35,039 bases of DNA, from the NCBI GenBank assembly GCA_900556845.1, contig USQO01000011.1:1-35039 (forward strand), in the 5' to 3' direction. Every line of letters begins with the position of its first letter. The stretch's first letter is position 1. The DNA is from an uncultured Bacteroides sp. Its GTDB lineage: Bacteria; Bacteroidota; Bacteroidia; Bacteroidales; Bacteroidaceae. A model generated the notes under the pieces. That model was not told where the DNA came from and ran no database searches. It was given only the letters and a program-made list of their open reading frames with translations. A program made the position numbers and the translations under genes. Shown in pieces: positions 17,108 to 25,899 of the stretch.

Positions 17108-17177
17108 CTTACACAATAAAACTGTTTAACCGCTGGCATAAAACTGCTGTGCAATAAAAACTCAAAGACACAAAGCT

Positions 17178-18614
17178 ATGATAACATTTACCATTGCCCT
17201 CTTATTACTTATTGCAGGGTATTTCGTATACGGGAAAATAGTAGACCGTATGTTTCTTCCCGATGCAAGCCGGCCCACACCGGCCATTTCCAAACAAGAC
17301 GGAGTAGATTATCTCCCACTGCCCACCTGGAAAATATTTATGATTCAGTTTCTGAATATTGCCGGACTTGGCCCTATCTTCGGGGCTATTATGGGGGCTC
17401 AGTTCGGAACAGCTTCTTATCTATGGATTGTTTTCGGGACTATTTTTGCAGGTGCCATGCACGACTTCTTTTCGGGAGCTTTGTCTCTTCGCTTTGGCGG
17501 CGAAAGTCTTCCGGAGCTTATCGGCCGTTTCTTGGGTAACCGCACCCGTAATATAGCCTGTATTTTCACCATCTTACTCATGGTACTGGTAGGTGCTGTA
17601 TTTGTATCCGGGCCAGCAGAACTTCTGGCTGGTATGACTCCGGATAATCTGAATATCTACTTTTGGATGATTGTTATCTTCATGTACTACGTACTGGCCA
17701 CCATGCTGCCCATTGATAAAATCATCGGCCGCATTTATCCGCTATTCGCACTGGCACTGCTTTTTATGGCAGCAGGTATACTGGTTATGCTGTATGTACA
17801 GCAACCAGACCTGCCCGAAATATGGAACGGATTCGGTACAAAGTATGAAAAGAATCCGATTTTCCCTATGATGTTCATCTCCATTGCATGTGGAGCAATC
17901 AGTGGTTTCCATGCCACCCAGTCTCCTCTTATGGCCCGATGTATCACAAATGAAAAGCATTGCCGTCCCATCTTCTACGGCGCAATGGTTACCGAAGGAA
18001 TTGTGGCACTGATCTGGGCAGCAGCGGCAACCTGCTTCTTTGGCGAAAACGGAATAACCGATCAGGCATCCGGCATGGCCTATTCGGGAGCAAAAGTTGC
18101 AACCCTTATTTCCAATGAATGGCTGGGAACCATCGGCGGTTTTCTGGCTATTCTGGGTATTGTTGCTGCTCCGATAACCAGCGGTGACACAGCATTACGC
18201 TCGGCCCGTCTGATTATTGCCGATTTTTTTCATATCGAACAGCATAGCATCACCAAACGTCTGGCTATCTCTATTCCTGTCTTTCTGGCTACTGTCGGCA
18301 TTTTGGTATATAGTTTTAGCGATGCAGAAGGATTTAAAATCATCTGGAGATATTTTGCTTGGTGCAATCAGACGCTGGCTGTATTTACATTATGGACCAT
18401 TACGGTTTACCTTGTTAAATCGAAGCTGAATTTCTGGGTAGCCCTCATTCCGGCTTTATTCATGACTAGCGTGTGTTCCACTTATATTCTCATTGCCCCC
18501 GAGGGATTGGCATTGCCTGAGACAAGTGCCTATATAGGTGGATTCGTATGTGTCATCATTGCAGTTGTATGGTTCATAAATTGGTATCGCCGCTTTACCA
18601 ATAAACGTATCTAG
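17178..18614 (+). CDS. CstA family (carbon starvation protein) membrane transporter
   Basis: A 478-residue inner membrane protein with many hydrophobic helices. The N-terminus has the CstA signature (YFVYGKIVDRMFLPD, QDGVDYLPLPTWKIFMIQFL, NIAGLGPIFGAIMGAQFG), followed by GTIFAGAMHDFFSGALSLR and, later, SGFHATQSPLMARC and APITSGDTALRSARLIIADF. The family takes up pyruvate or peptides during nutrient stress in E. coli, where CstA is about 700 residues; this is the shorter form common in Bacteroidetes. The transported compound here is not known. It is divergent from the GHL10 gene and followed after 32 bases by a small beta-barrel gene, probably on the same transcript. Confidence 0.9.
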   Translation: MITFTIALLLLIAGYFVYGKIVDRMFLPDASRPTPAISKQDGVDYLPLPTWKIFMIQFLNIAGLGPIFGAIMGAQFGTASYLWIVFGTIFAGAMHDFFSGALSLRFGGESLPELIGRFLGNRTRNIACIFTILLMVLVGAVFVSGPAELLAGMTPDNLNIYFWMIVIFMYYVLATMLPIDKIIGRIYPLFALALLFMAAGILVMLYVQQPDLPEIWNGFGTKYEKNPIFPMMFISIACGAISGFHATQSPLMARCITNEKHCRPIFYGAMVTEGIVALIWAAAATCFFGENGITDQASGMAYSGAKVATLISNEWLGTIGGFLAILGIVAAPITSGDTALRSARLIIADFFHIEQHSITKRLAISIPVFLATVGILVYSFSDAEGFKIIWRYFAWCNQTLAVFTLWTITVYLVKSKLNFWVALIPALFMTSVCSTYILIAPEGLALPETSAYIGGFVCVIIAVVWFINWYRRFTNKRI

Positions 18615-18646
18615 AAATTAATCATTAATCCTAAAAAAATATACGT

Positions 18647-19135
18647 ATGAAAAAAGTAATCATGTTGATGGTCGTCCTCTTTACGACCGTAGGTGCATAC
18701 GCACAATTTGAAAAAGGAAAATGGTATGCAAATGCTTCGCTTACCGGCCTGGGACTTTCACATAGCAAATACGAAGGGACAAAATTCGGATTTTCGATGA
18801 ATGGCGGTGCTTTTGTTGCCGACAATGTAGCGATTTTACTCAACTTCAAAGGAAATTATGTAGAACACGGAATGGATGCTACAACCATTGGTGCTCAAGG
18901 CCGTTATTATTTTGCAAGCTGCGGTGTATACGGCGGATTGGGAATGTCTTATAAATATCTGTCTGGTGCCGGTGAAAAAGAAAATCTCTATTGTCTGACT
19001 CCAGAACTAGGATATGCATTCTTTCTCGGAAAAAATATAACGGTAGAGCCTGCTATTTATTATGACTTGAGTTTTAAAGACATCAGCCACTACAGCGAGC
19101 TGGGATTCAAAATCGGATTTGGTTTTTATTTCTAA
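18647..19135 (+). CDS. Small outer membrane beta-barrel protein
   Basis: A 162-residue exported protein. It has a signal peptide ending in YAQ (about 1-20) and then alternating beta-strand segments (KWYANASLTGLGLSH, FGFSMNGGAFVADNVAILL, GAQGRYYFASCGVYGGLGMS, LTPELGYAFFLGKNITVEPA). It ends in GFGFYF; a final Phe after alternating aromatic residues is the usual signal for outer membrane insertion by the BAM machine. Size and layout suit an eight-strand barrel of the OmpW/OmpA-like type. It probably shares a transcript with the CstA-like gene and is closed by a terminator 29 bases after its stop. The function is unknown. Confidence 0.82.
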   Translation: MKKVIMLMVVLFTTVGAYAQFEKGKWYANASLTGLGLSHSKYEGTKFGFSMNGGAFVADNVAILLNFKGNYVEHGMDATTIGAQGRYYFASCGVYGGLGMSYKYLSGAGEKENLYCLTPELGYAFFLGKNITVEPAIYYDLSFKDISHYSELGFKIGFGFYF

Positions 19136-19164
19136 CCCTTATCCGGGTATTTCAGGTTCAACAT

Positions 19165-19222
19165 AAAAAAGGATAGCCTATAGGAATGATATGATTGTCA
19201 TCTTATAGGCTATCCTTTTTTT
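19165..19222. terminator. Bidirectional terminator between convergent genes
   Basis: GGATAGCCTATA (19171-19182) is perfectly repeated in inverse at 19204-19215. The stem is flanked by an A run (19165-19170) and a T run (19216-19222), which extend it and supply a U tract in either direction. It separates the beta-barrel gene (+) from the MBOAT gene (-). Confidence 0.9.
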
Positions 19223-19240
19223 CAATATATGATTTGTCAA

Positions 19241-20722
19241 TCAGAATTGGAAATAGATGAAAGGTTGTATATCGCTACTTTTCACCTGTATCACCAGATA
19301 AATCAAGGCCAAAAGCAACAATGCCTTACCTGCCAGTGGAGTACCCGTAACCAGTTTACAAGCTTTTTGTTCCCATGCATCGGGCAGCCAGTGCAACACA
19401 AATCCTATTCCCATAAGCATGAATACTTTCCAGTATCCAGTAACAAGCTGTACAAACAATTCGGGATGGAATGCCGTAAACACCTGTTTAATCATAGTAA
19501 CAGAAGCTTCGAAAGTGGTATTCCGGAAAAATATCCAGCAGAAACATACAAAATGGAATGTTAACACTATAGCAAAGAAACGTTTGATACCACTACTACT
19601 ATAGGTTTTAGGCCGATGTAGCACCGAACGGAAAAATTTATGTAAGGCCAAAGCCAAGCCATGCAAACCTCCCCATACGATAAAATTCCAGGAGGCTCCA
19701 TGCCATAGTCCTCCTAAAAGCATCGTAAGAATCAGATTTATATACGTACGGAATTTACCTTTGCGGTTTCCTCCCAATGAAATATATAGATAATCACGAA
19801 GCCATGTAGACAACGATATATGCCATCTGTGCCAGAAATCTGTTACACTATCAGCTTTATAAGGGGAGTTAAAGTTAATTGGGAAATGAAATCCCAGCAG
19901 CAACGCCAATCCGATAGCCATATCACTGTATCCGGAAAAATCGCAATATATCTGCAAGGCATAACCGTAAATTCCGAAAAGATTTTCCACACCAGAATAC
20001 AAAGCTGGATTTGCAAAAATTCTTTCTACAAAATTAATACTGATATAGTCTGAGATAACCGCTTTCTTAAAAAGACCGATAAGAATAAAGAAGACACCAC
20101 GCCCAAACATTTCATCCGTTACCAGCAACGGCCTCCGGATTTGAGGAATAAAATCACGGGCACGTACAATCGGTCCTGCAACTAGCTGTGGGAAAAAGGA
20201 TACAAAGAAAGCATAGTCCAACAAATTATTCAGCGGCTTCAGCTCTTTACGGTACACATCAAGTGTGTAACTCAACGACTGGAAAGTAAAGAATGATATT
20301 CCAACTGGCAAAAAGATATCCAGCTTATGGAATTCTCCATTCCAAAGCGGTGCCAGCATCTCATAAAAGAAATTCGTATACTTAAAATAACACAGTAAAC
20401 CCAAATTGACCAGTAAGCTCACAAAGAGCAGCAGTTTTCTTTTAAGAGGAGAAGAGGTTATATACATCCGGCTGGCCAAGAAAAAGTCTGTTACGGTCAC
20501 CACACCAAGCAAAACAAAATAAATACCACTGCTTTTATAATAAAAATAATACGAAAACAGTGTCACAAACAGCAAACGCAAGGTTGTCTTTTTCTGTAAA
20601 AGTCCATACACAAGACTAAATGCCAGAAAAAGAAACAAGAACAAGCCACTGCTGAAAATCATGGGTTGCTTTGCATCATATAATAATACAGAAACGAACT
20701 TACTCCAATCTATCTCCCACAT
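19241..20722 (-). CDS. MBOAT family membrane-bound O-acyltransferase (AlgI-like)
   Basis: A 493-residue polytopic inner membrane protein. It carries the MBOAT signatures DFWHRWHISLSTWLRDYLYI (about 295-314) and GGLWHGASWNF (337-347), whose His341 is the expected catalytic residue; FSGYSDMAIGLALLLGF is also typical. AlgI, PatA and DltB relatives pass an acyl group, usually acetyl, across the membrane to a periplasmic partner that modifies a polysaccharide or peptidoglycan. The start overlaps the stop of the SGNH gene upstream by 23 bases, so the two are translationally coupled. With two SGNH proteins encoded just upstream it looks like the membrane part of a glycan acylation system. The glycan target is not known. 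Confidence 0.92.
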   Translation of the reverse strand: MWEIDWSKFVSVLLYDAKQPMIFSSGLFLFLFLAFSLVYGLLQKKTTLRLLFVTLFSYYFYYKSSGIYFVLLGVVTVTDFFLASRMYITSSPLKRKLLLFVSLLVNLGLLCYFKYTNFFYEMLAPLWNGEFHKLDIFLPVGISFFTFQSLSYTLDVYRKELKPLNNLLDYAFFVSFFPQLVAGPIVRARDFIPQIRRPLLVTDEMFGRGVFFILIGLFKKAVISDYISINFVERIFANPALYSGVENLFGIYGYALQIYCDFSGYSDMAIGLALLLGFHFPINFNSPYKADSVTDFWHRWHISLSTWLRDYLYISLGGNRKGKFRTYINLILTMLLGGLWHGASWNFIVWGGLHGLALALHKFFRSVLHRPKTYSSSGIKRFFAIVLTFHFVCFCWIFFRNTTFEASVTMIKQVFTAFHPELFVQLVTGYWKVFMLMGIGFVLHWLPDAWEQKACKLVTGTPLAGKALLLLALIYLVIQVKSSDIQPFIYFQF

Positions 20723-21647
20723 AACTATTATACGCTTTTATAAATGCTTGATGTAATAAATTTCCTTGAATCGTATATCCTTCGTGTGAAAAATGAATAC
20801 CATCTTTTCGGATAACTCCCGCACGTGTCCAATTCGCACAGGCATCTGTTTCTCCGCCTACAATATGATACATATCCCACACTGCCAGATGATACTTCTT
20901 ACAAAACTCCAGTTGGGTATCTACGACCTTCGATGTCTGCCTGTTGATTTGCTTTTTTCCTCGGCGGCGTTTTACATATGCACCTGGAGGTGTCGTAAAA
21001 AGCAAGCAGACTTCCGGGTTCTCGGCCCGCAACATTCCTGTCATACGCAACATGGCAGCACGATGCTCTGCAGAAGAATAGCGAAAACCATGTGCTTCAT
21101 TGGTTCCAAAAGAACAAATCACCAAATCAGGTTTGAGTTGTGCTATTGCTTCCATACGTTCTGGAGTGATATACGACGCGCAGGTTGCCCCGTTTACCCC
21201 CATGATATGATAAACAATCCCTGGATTACCGGTTTCTTCTGCCAGCCCTGATGTTCGGTATGTAAGCGGTTTGTCAACAACAGCCTCCTTACCAAAATCT
21301 TCTTCTAAATGCAAACGCATAACATATGGGAAAACATGACCGCGCACATGCGAATCACCGATATGTACAATTCTTACTATCTTGTCAGGCTGATTCAACT
21401 TACTGAAAAAAGAAGACAGTTCTCCAAAAGTGTCTTCAATTACATTTTCCTTTACATTCCGAAACTCATCTGGCATAACATCCTCTACAGGTAGCAGCCG
21501 GAACAGCTTCTGCATGGCTTCACTGCTGGGAACGATGACCGACATACGGTCTATGCGTGCTGGCTTGGGAATACTGTCCTGCCCGTATCCATGCATATAA
21601 GAAGCAAGCAGCAATACTGCCAAAAGCATCCATTTACTGATTCTCAT
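20700..21647 (-). CDS. Exported SGNH/GDSL family protein, likely partner of the MBOAT protein
   Basis: A 315-residue protein. The ATG at 21647 opens a signal peptide (MRISKWMLLAVLLLASYMHG, then YGQ); alternatives at 21665 and 21749 add upstream residues with no role. SGNH blocks are present: VRIVHIGDSHVRGHVFP (Ser99), CSFGTNEAHGF (GTN at 181-183) and KDGIHFSHEGY (Asp282 and His285). In acylation systems such proteins act as periplasmic acetyl transferases or esterases (AlgJ/AlgX or PatB-like). The start overlaps the preceding SGNH gene by 14 bases and its end overlaps MBOAT by 23 bases. Whether it transfers or removes the acyl group cannot be told. Confidence 0.85.
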   Translation of the reverse strand: MRISKWMLLAVLLLASYMHGYGQDSIPKPARIDRMSVIVPSSEAMQKLFRLLPVEDVMPDEFRNVKENVIEDTFGELSSFFSKLNQPDKIVRIVHIGDSHVRGHVFPYVMRLHLEEDFGKEAVVDKPLTYRTSGLAEETGNPGIVYHIMGVNGATCASYITPERMEAIAQLKPDLVICSFGTNEAHGFRYSSAEHRAAMLRMTGMLRAENPEVCLLFTTPPGAYVKRRRGKKQINRQTSKVVDTQLEFCKKYHLAVWDMYHIVGGETDACANWTRAGVIRKDGIHFSHEGYTIQGNLLHQAFIKAYNSYVGDRLE

Positions 21648-22995
21648 AAGTAAGTCGTTTTTCATGCTGTTCCTTGCCATACATAAGTGTTTCGAAAAGC
21701 AAATCGGCCAAGTATTTGCCACCCTTAAAATTGATATGGGTATAATCATAATTCGCCATACCCTCTTCCACCATACGAATCATACTGCGTTCACCTCCCA
21801 TAGCCTGAAACATATTCCAAAATGCGACATGGGTTTCGGCTGCCAACAATTGCTGATAACGGACCAGATTCTTGATGCCTGGCATGGTTGAGAGCTCACC
21901 ATCTTCATTACGGTTGCAACGGTCTCCAACACCGATAATTAAAAATGAAGCTTCAGGAAATGCTGCTTTCAAATGAGTGACAACTTCTTTCATTGCTTCT
22001 GTATAATAACTGTAGTTGGAAACTTCTGCTGAAGCCACATTCAAACCGTATTGCAGAATAATCAAATCATATGGACGTAATTTATTAAACTGTCTTAAGG
22101 TAGCCATCGGTACTTTCAACAACTGTTGTCCGCTTCCTCCCCGTAAAGACAGATTATCCAATACAATACCTTTCCGACCTTCTAGTGCTACACCATAGAA
22201 ACTTGCAGAATCGGCAGCTTGTACCCTCCATTTTACATCATGCATCCTTCCCATTATCTGAGCTTGCATGACATGTCCGTCTGCTACCAAATGATGCGGA
22301 GTTTCTTCACCACCATTTATCTGAGAAGTCAACAATACTGAATCCTTCGCAGAAAAAAAGCAAGATGAAACTTCACACGAATCCAAAAAGGATTTATGCT
22401 TGGTACCCTTGAAGGCTACATAAGCTCCGGGAGTTGGAATAAAATAATGATTGGATAAGTCCTGACGAGAACGGTCAAAATAAGTAGAATCCATCACAGA
22501 ATGGGCACTCCATCCTGAAAAAGTATGTTTTACGGTCTGTCTAAAACCAGTTATACGTGAAGTAATTGGCAAATACCCCACTCCGCATCCGCCAAATGCA
22601 GCCTGGAGTTTCTCTCTCAAGTCTCCGGTTAAAATATCAGCTTCAATAAACGAATCACCCAGATAAGCAATTCTGACAGGACGTCTCAAGTGCTCACCAT
22701 TTATCAGACACTCATAAAAATGAGACATCCCCCTGCTTATAGAATCGGCATAATCCTCAATACAGGTCATCCCTGTTTTACAAGTATCTACAAACTCCGG
22801 TTTAATCACCAAAGGAGGTAATGCTACTGTATCAGTACCTACAGGCAATACCACATCAGGACGTACATCCGACAATATATCTACATGCCTCAGTTTCTTA
22901 TCTCCTACAAAAGGAGCAGGCAGGCAGTAAAGTGCAAAAAGTCCTGCCACCACAAGCAGGACCAGAATAAAAGTTGAAAAAATTTTATTGTTCAT
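21634..22995 (-). CDS. Membrane-anchored SGNH/GDSL family protein
   Basis: A 453-residue protein with an N-terminal hydrophobic segment (about 7-27) that could be a signal anchor. The SGNH catalytic set is visible: AYLGDSFIEADILTGDL (Ser115), LIILQYGLNVAS (Gly317 to Asn319) and YDYTHINFKGG (Asp417, His420). An insertion of about 150 residues between the first two blocks (about 150-300) looks like an added beta-rich domain. This layout resembles periplasmic acetyltransferase partners of MBOAT proteins. It is the first gene of the cassette; a promoter-like element lies just upstream and the next gene overlaps its end. Confidence 0.83.
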   Translation of the reverse strand: MNNKIFSTFILVLLVVAGLFALYCLPAPFVGDKKLRHVDILSDVRPDVVLPVGTDTVALPPLVIKPEFVDTCKTGMTCIEDYADSISRGMSHFYECLINGEHLRRPVRIAYLGDSFIEADILTGDLREKLQAAFGGCGVGYLPITSRITGFRQTVKHTFSGWSAHSVMDSTYFDRSRQDLSNHYFIPTPGAYVAFKGTKHKSFLDSCEVSSCFFSAKDSVLLTSQINGGEETPHHLVADGHVMQAQIMGRMHDVKWRVQAADSASFYGVALEGRKGIVLDNLSLRGGSGQQLLKVPMATLRQFNKLRPYDLIILQYGLNVASAEVSNYSYYTEAMKEVVTHLKAAFPEASFLIIGVGDRCNRNEDGELSTMPGIKNLVRYQQLLAAETHVAFWNMFQAMGGERSMIRMVEEGMANYDYTHINFKGGKYLADLLFETLMYGKEQHEKRLTYENQ

Positions 22996-23017
22996 TCTAT
23001 CTTTCCAAAAAACATTG

Positions 23018-23051
23018 CAAAGATAGGCGAAAAAATCACACTAAAATCAAA
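23018..23051 (-). promoter_or_regulatory. Promoter of the SGNH/SGNH/MBOAT cassette
   Basis: On the minus strand TTTG (CAAA at 23048-23051 on plus) is followed after 22 bases by TATCTTTG (CAAAGATA at 23018-23025 on plus). This agrees with the Bacteroides -33 TTTG and -7 TAnnTTTG pair. It lies 22 bases before the start codon at 22995. The -33 part touches the end of the tetR-type gene. Confidence 0.6.
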
Positions 23052-23697
23052 GCTTGCGTTTTTCTTTTAGCTCTAAAAAGAAATTATCAACGATGTGCTG
23101 GCCTTTTTCGGTAGTAATACCTCGTAAATGCAGAAAAATAACCGCATCATAAATGTCAATCATTGGAAACTCATCAGATAATTCCGAATTGATAACAATA
23201 TCCATCTGTGTGGCCATCACCCTATAAATAATATTGAAATCAATATCAGCTCTGAAAATACCTTGCTCTACTCCCTTTTGCAAATACGATACAGCTTCTG
23301 AATCAACTTCTTTCCTACTATCACGCAATTTATCCAATACCGCCGGATATTTTTTCATATCTTTAAAAAACTGCGGATTGATAGTCTTAAAGTCCTCTGC
23401 TTCCCGACGATAAATAGCAATAATTACTTCCAGGACATGTTCTGCCCTGGAAGCAATGCTTTCTACATAAGCACGCATCTCTTCACGATGCCGCATAACA
23501 GTTTCCAGCAAGAGTTGTTCCTTATCATGAAACAATTCATAAATAGTACGTTTGGAAATCCCTAAGGAAACGGCCAAGCCATCCATATGAACACTCTTAA
23601 TACCATGTATTTTAAAAGCTTCCGAAGCTTTATCAATAATACGCTTCCTCACTTCCGACCTGTCGCCTTTCTGACGTTTCTTTACAACTGTTGTCAT
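23047..23697 (-). CDS. TetR/AcrR family transcriptional regulator
   Basis: A 216-residue cytoplasmic repressor-type protein. The N-terminal HTH is clear (IIDKASEAFKIHGIKSVHMD, then LAVSLGISKRTIYELFHDKE, about residues 20-60). The C-terminal helices form the ligand-binding and dimer domain, which varies in this family. It lies 19 bases after the LpxA-like gene and is the last gene on the efflux operon strand, so it probably represses its own operon and is released by a pump substrate or related metabolite. An inverted repeat at 30771-30793, upstream of the first operon gene, is a candidate operator. Confidence 0.9.
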   Translation of the reverse strand: MTTVVKKRQKGDRSEVRKRIIDKASEAFKIHGIKSVHMDGLAVSLGISKRTIYELFHDKEQLLLETVMRHREEMRAYVESIASRAEHVLEVIIAIYRREAEDFKTINPQFFKDMKKYPAVLDKLRDSRKEVDSEAVSYLQKGVEQGIFRADIDFNIIYRVMATQMDIVINSELSDEFPMIDIYDAVIFLHLRGITTEKGQHIVDNFFLELKEKRKL

Positions 23698-23716
23698 AAT
23701 ACTTGTTTATCTCAGC

Positions 23717-24484
23717 CTATTTGATAATACCCAATTTTGAATCCCTTACAAAATCAATAATATTTTGTACTTCAGGGCCTGCAGGAATCTGTTCTTCAAT
23801 ACGTTTCAATGCATCATTGATTGATGTATTAGCTTTATACAAAATTCGGTATGCCTGCGCAATATGCTTGATAATTGTTTCAGAAAAGCCTGTATGTTCC
23901 AACACAATCATATTAATACTATAGAAAGTAACCGGATCATGTGCAGCTACAATATAAGGAGGAATATCTTTTACAAAGCGACAGCCTCCCTGTACCAATG
24001 AATAGCTTCCAAGACGGGTATTTCCCTGCATCAGAACGTTCGAAGTAAGAATTGCTCTATCAAAGATTTTACAGTTGCCAGATACCTGTGAACCGTTACC
24101 TATAATACAGCTGTTTCCTATTTCCACATCATGCGAAATACGTGCTCCAGTCATAATAAAGTTATTGTCACCAATCGTAGTTGCATGGTCCGGGAAAGTA
24201 CCACGGATAATCACAGAATTTTCCCGTATTACATTATTGTCACCTATGCAAGCCAAAGTTTCATCACCATTGTAATGAAAATCCTGAGGAACCGCTGCAA
24301 CAACGGCTCCCTGATAAACAGTATTTCCTTTTCCAAGTCTTGCTCCACTCATTATACTTGCATAAGGCATGATGACACAATCGTCACCTATTTCTACATT
24401 CTTGTCTATATAAGCAAAAGGATGTATGGTCACGTTGTTCCCTATCTTTGCAGAGGGGTCAACATAAGCTAAAGGACTAATCAT
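23717..24484 (-). CDS. LpxA-like acyltransferase paralogue with altered active site
   Basis: A 255-residue left-handed beta-helix protein, colinear without gaps with LpxA at 8085-8852 (about 126 identical residues by hand count). It keeps the catalytic histidine (H118 in RISHD, E. coli H125). Other residues needed by E. coli LpxA differ: K76 is His70, H122 is Arg115, H144 is Asn137, H160 is Gln153, and R204/R205 are His197/Thr198 (VLEHTGF in place of GLRRRGF). It may therefore move an acyl group to a different sugar nucleotide or acceptor, or have a structural or sensing role. It sits 24 bases after the outer membrane factor gene and 19 bases before the TetR gene, inside the RND efflux operon. 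Confidence 0.88.
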   Translation of the reverse strand: MISPLAYVDPSAKIGNNVTIHPFAYIDKNVEIGDDCVIMPYASIMSGARLGKGNTVYQGAVVAAVPQDFHYNGDETLACIGDNNVIRENSVIIRGTFPDHATTIGDNNFIMTGARISHDVEIGNSCIIGNGSQVSGNCKIFDRAILTSNVLMQGNTRLGSYSLVQGGCRFVKDIPPYIVAAHDPVTFYSINMIVLEHTGFSETIIKHIAQAYRILYKANTSINDALKRIEEQIPAGPEVQNIIDFVRDSKLGIIK

Positions 24485-24508
24485 AGTTTCTCTTATTTTT
24501 AAGGTTAA

Positions 24509-25894
24509 TTATTGTCTTCCTCCCCCCAAAGCACTATAGAGATTGATAACCGCCTGCATCCGCTGGAAATTATCAGCTACTTCAGCCAACTGTGCATTCA
24601 GCAAGTTCTGTTGCGATGTCAGGATTTCCAAATAAGAAGCATCTCCACTCTGGAACAAAGCTTTGGTATAAGTCACAGCCTTGTCAAGCTGTTCTACCTG
24701 TCCTCGGTCTTCTACCAGTTTTTTATTCTGTATTTCAAATAAATACAAAGCATCGCTAACTTCCTTACCAGCCTCCAGAATGGTCTGTTGATAATTCATT
24801 TGAGCTATCTTTTCTTCTGCTTTTGAAACTTTCAAGTTTGCAATCAGCTTACCGTTATTAAAAATAGGCTGTGCCAATGAAGCTAAAGCCTGCAGCATAA
24901 ATTCACCCGGATTAGCGACAGAGACACCCGAACCGTTTGTCCATCCTGCAAGGCCCGTAATATTCAGACCTGGATAAAAAGCAGCGCGAGCCGAATTGGT
25001 ATTGTAATAAGCAGCCGCCAAACTCATCTCAGCAATCTTGACATCCGGACGGTTTTCCAACAACTGCATAGGTACACCAGCAACCAGCTCTTCTGGCATT
25101 ACCTGCTGTTCCAATGTTGTACGCTCAATTGTCTGAGGAGCTTTTGCAAGTAAAACAGCTATTGAGTTTTCAGTTTCACGCACCTGACGTTTAAGGTCCA
25201 TCAGTGAAGCCTCTACCTGATGACTTGCAGCTCTCATCTGAGCCACTGCAGCTTCGGTAGTCATACCAGCTATTTTCATAGCCTCCATTGCACGTACATT
25301 TTCCTTATAAATAGCAGCTGTCTGGGTTGTAATATCTACCTGACGGTCCAACATCAATAAAGAATAATACATGTTGGCAATACCACAAATAATCTGTGAG
25401 CGTACAGCCTGTTCAGCAAACAGACTCTGTTCATATGCAACTTTCTGACCACGTTTGGAATTCAATATTTTTCCAAACAAATCAATTTCCCAACGAGCTG
25501 ATACCGGAAGCTGATACGCTTTCACATAGCTTCCCCCCCCTATACTAGTGGTAGAGCCTTGCGGGGCAAAATTAATGGAAGGCAAATATGACAGTTTAGC
25601 AGCAGTCAGCATCACTTTAGCCTCCTGCACACGAAGAGCGGCTGCCTGTATATCTACATTATTAGCCAATCCTTCCTCAATCAACGCCTGCAACCGGACA
25701 TCTTTAAAAATTTCTTTCCAAGGTAAATTTCCCATATTACCCGTATCAGCAGCCAGCGTGTCGGTTGTCGAAGTCGGGTCACGATAGATGCCTGAGGCAT
25801 CTATCGTTTTCGGACGGTCATAAGCTTTATAAATGTGACAACTGCTCATCATAGCAGCCAGACACATCATTCCTATTATCTGTTTTTTCATCAT
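24509..25894 (-). CDS. RND efflux outer membrane factor (TolC/NodT family lipoprotein)
   Basis: A 461-residue outer membrane channel subunit. It starts with a lipoprotein signal (MMKKQIIGMMCLAAMMSSCH, Cys19 in MSSC), as in OprM/NodT-type factors. Two repeats of the TolC helical hairpin are visible: VQAAALRVQEAKVML... (shortened) with PVSARWEIDLFGKILNSKRG, and LLENRPDVKIAEMSLAAAYY with ASLAQPIFNNGKL. The protein forms a trimeric tunnel joined to the adaptor and RND pump encoded just upstream. It starts 5 bases after the pump stop, which shows tight co-translation, and is followed after 24 bases by the LpxA-like gene. Confidence 0.94.
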   Translation of the reverse strand: MMKKQIIGMMCLAAMMSSCHIYKAYDRPKTIDASGIYRDPTSTTDTLAADTGNMGNLPWKEIFKDVRLQALIEEGLANNVDIQAAALRVQEAKVMLTAAKLSYLPSINFAPQGSTTSIGGGSYVKAYQLPVSARWEIDLFGKILNSKRGQKVAYEQSLFAEQAVRSQIICGIANMYYSLLMLDRQVDITTQTAAIYKENVRAMEAMKIAGMTTEAAVAQMRAASHQVEASLMDLKRQVRETENSIAVLLAKAPQTIERTTLEQQVMPEELVAGVPMQLLENRPDVKIAEMSLAAAYYNTNSARAAFYPGLNITGLAGWTNGSGVSVANPGEFMLQALASLAQPIFNNGKLIANLKVSKAEEKIAQMNYQQTILEAGKEVSDALYLFEIQNKKLVEDRGQVEQLDKAVTYTKALFQSGDASYLEILTSQQNLLNAQLAEVADNFQRMQAVINLYSALGGGRQ

Positions 25895-25899
25895 TAATC

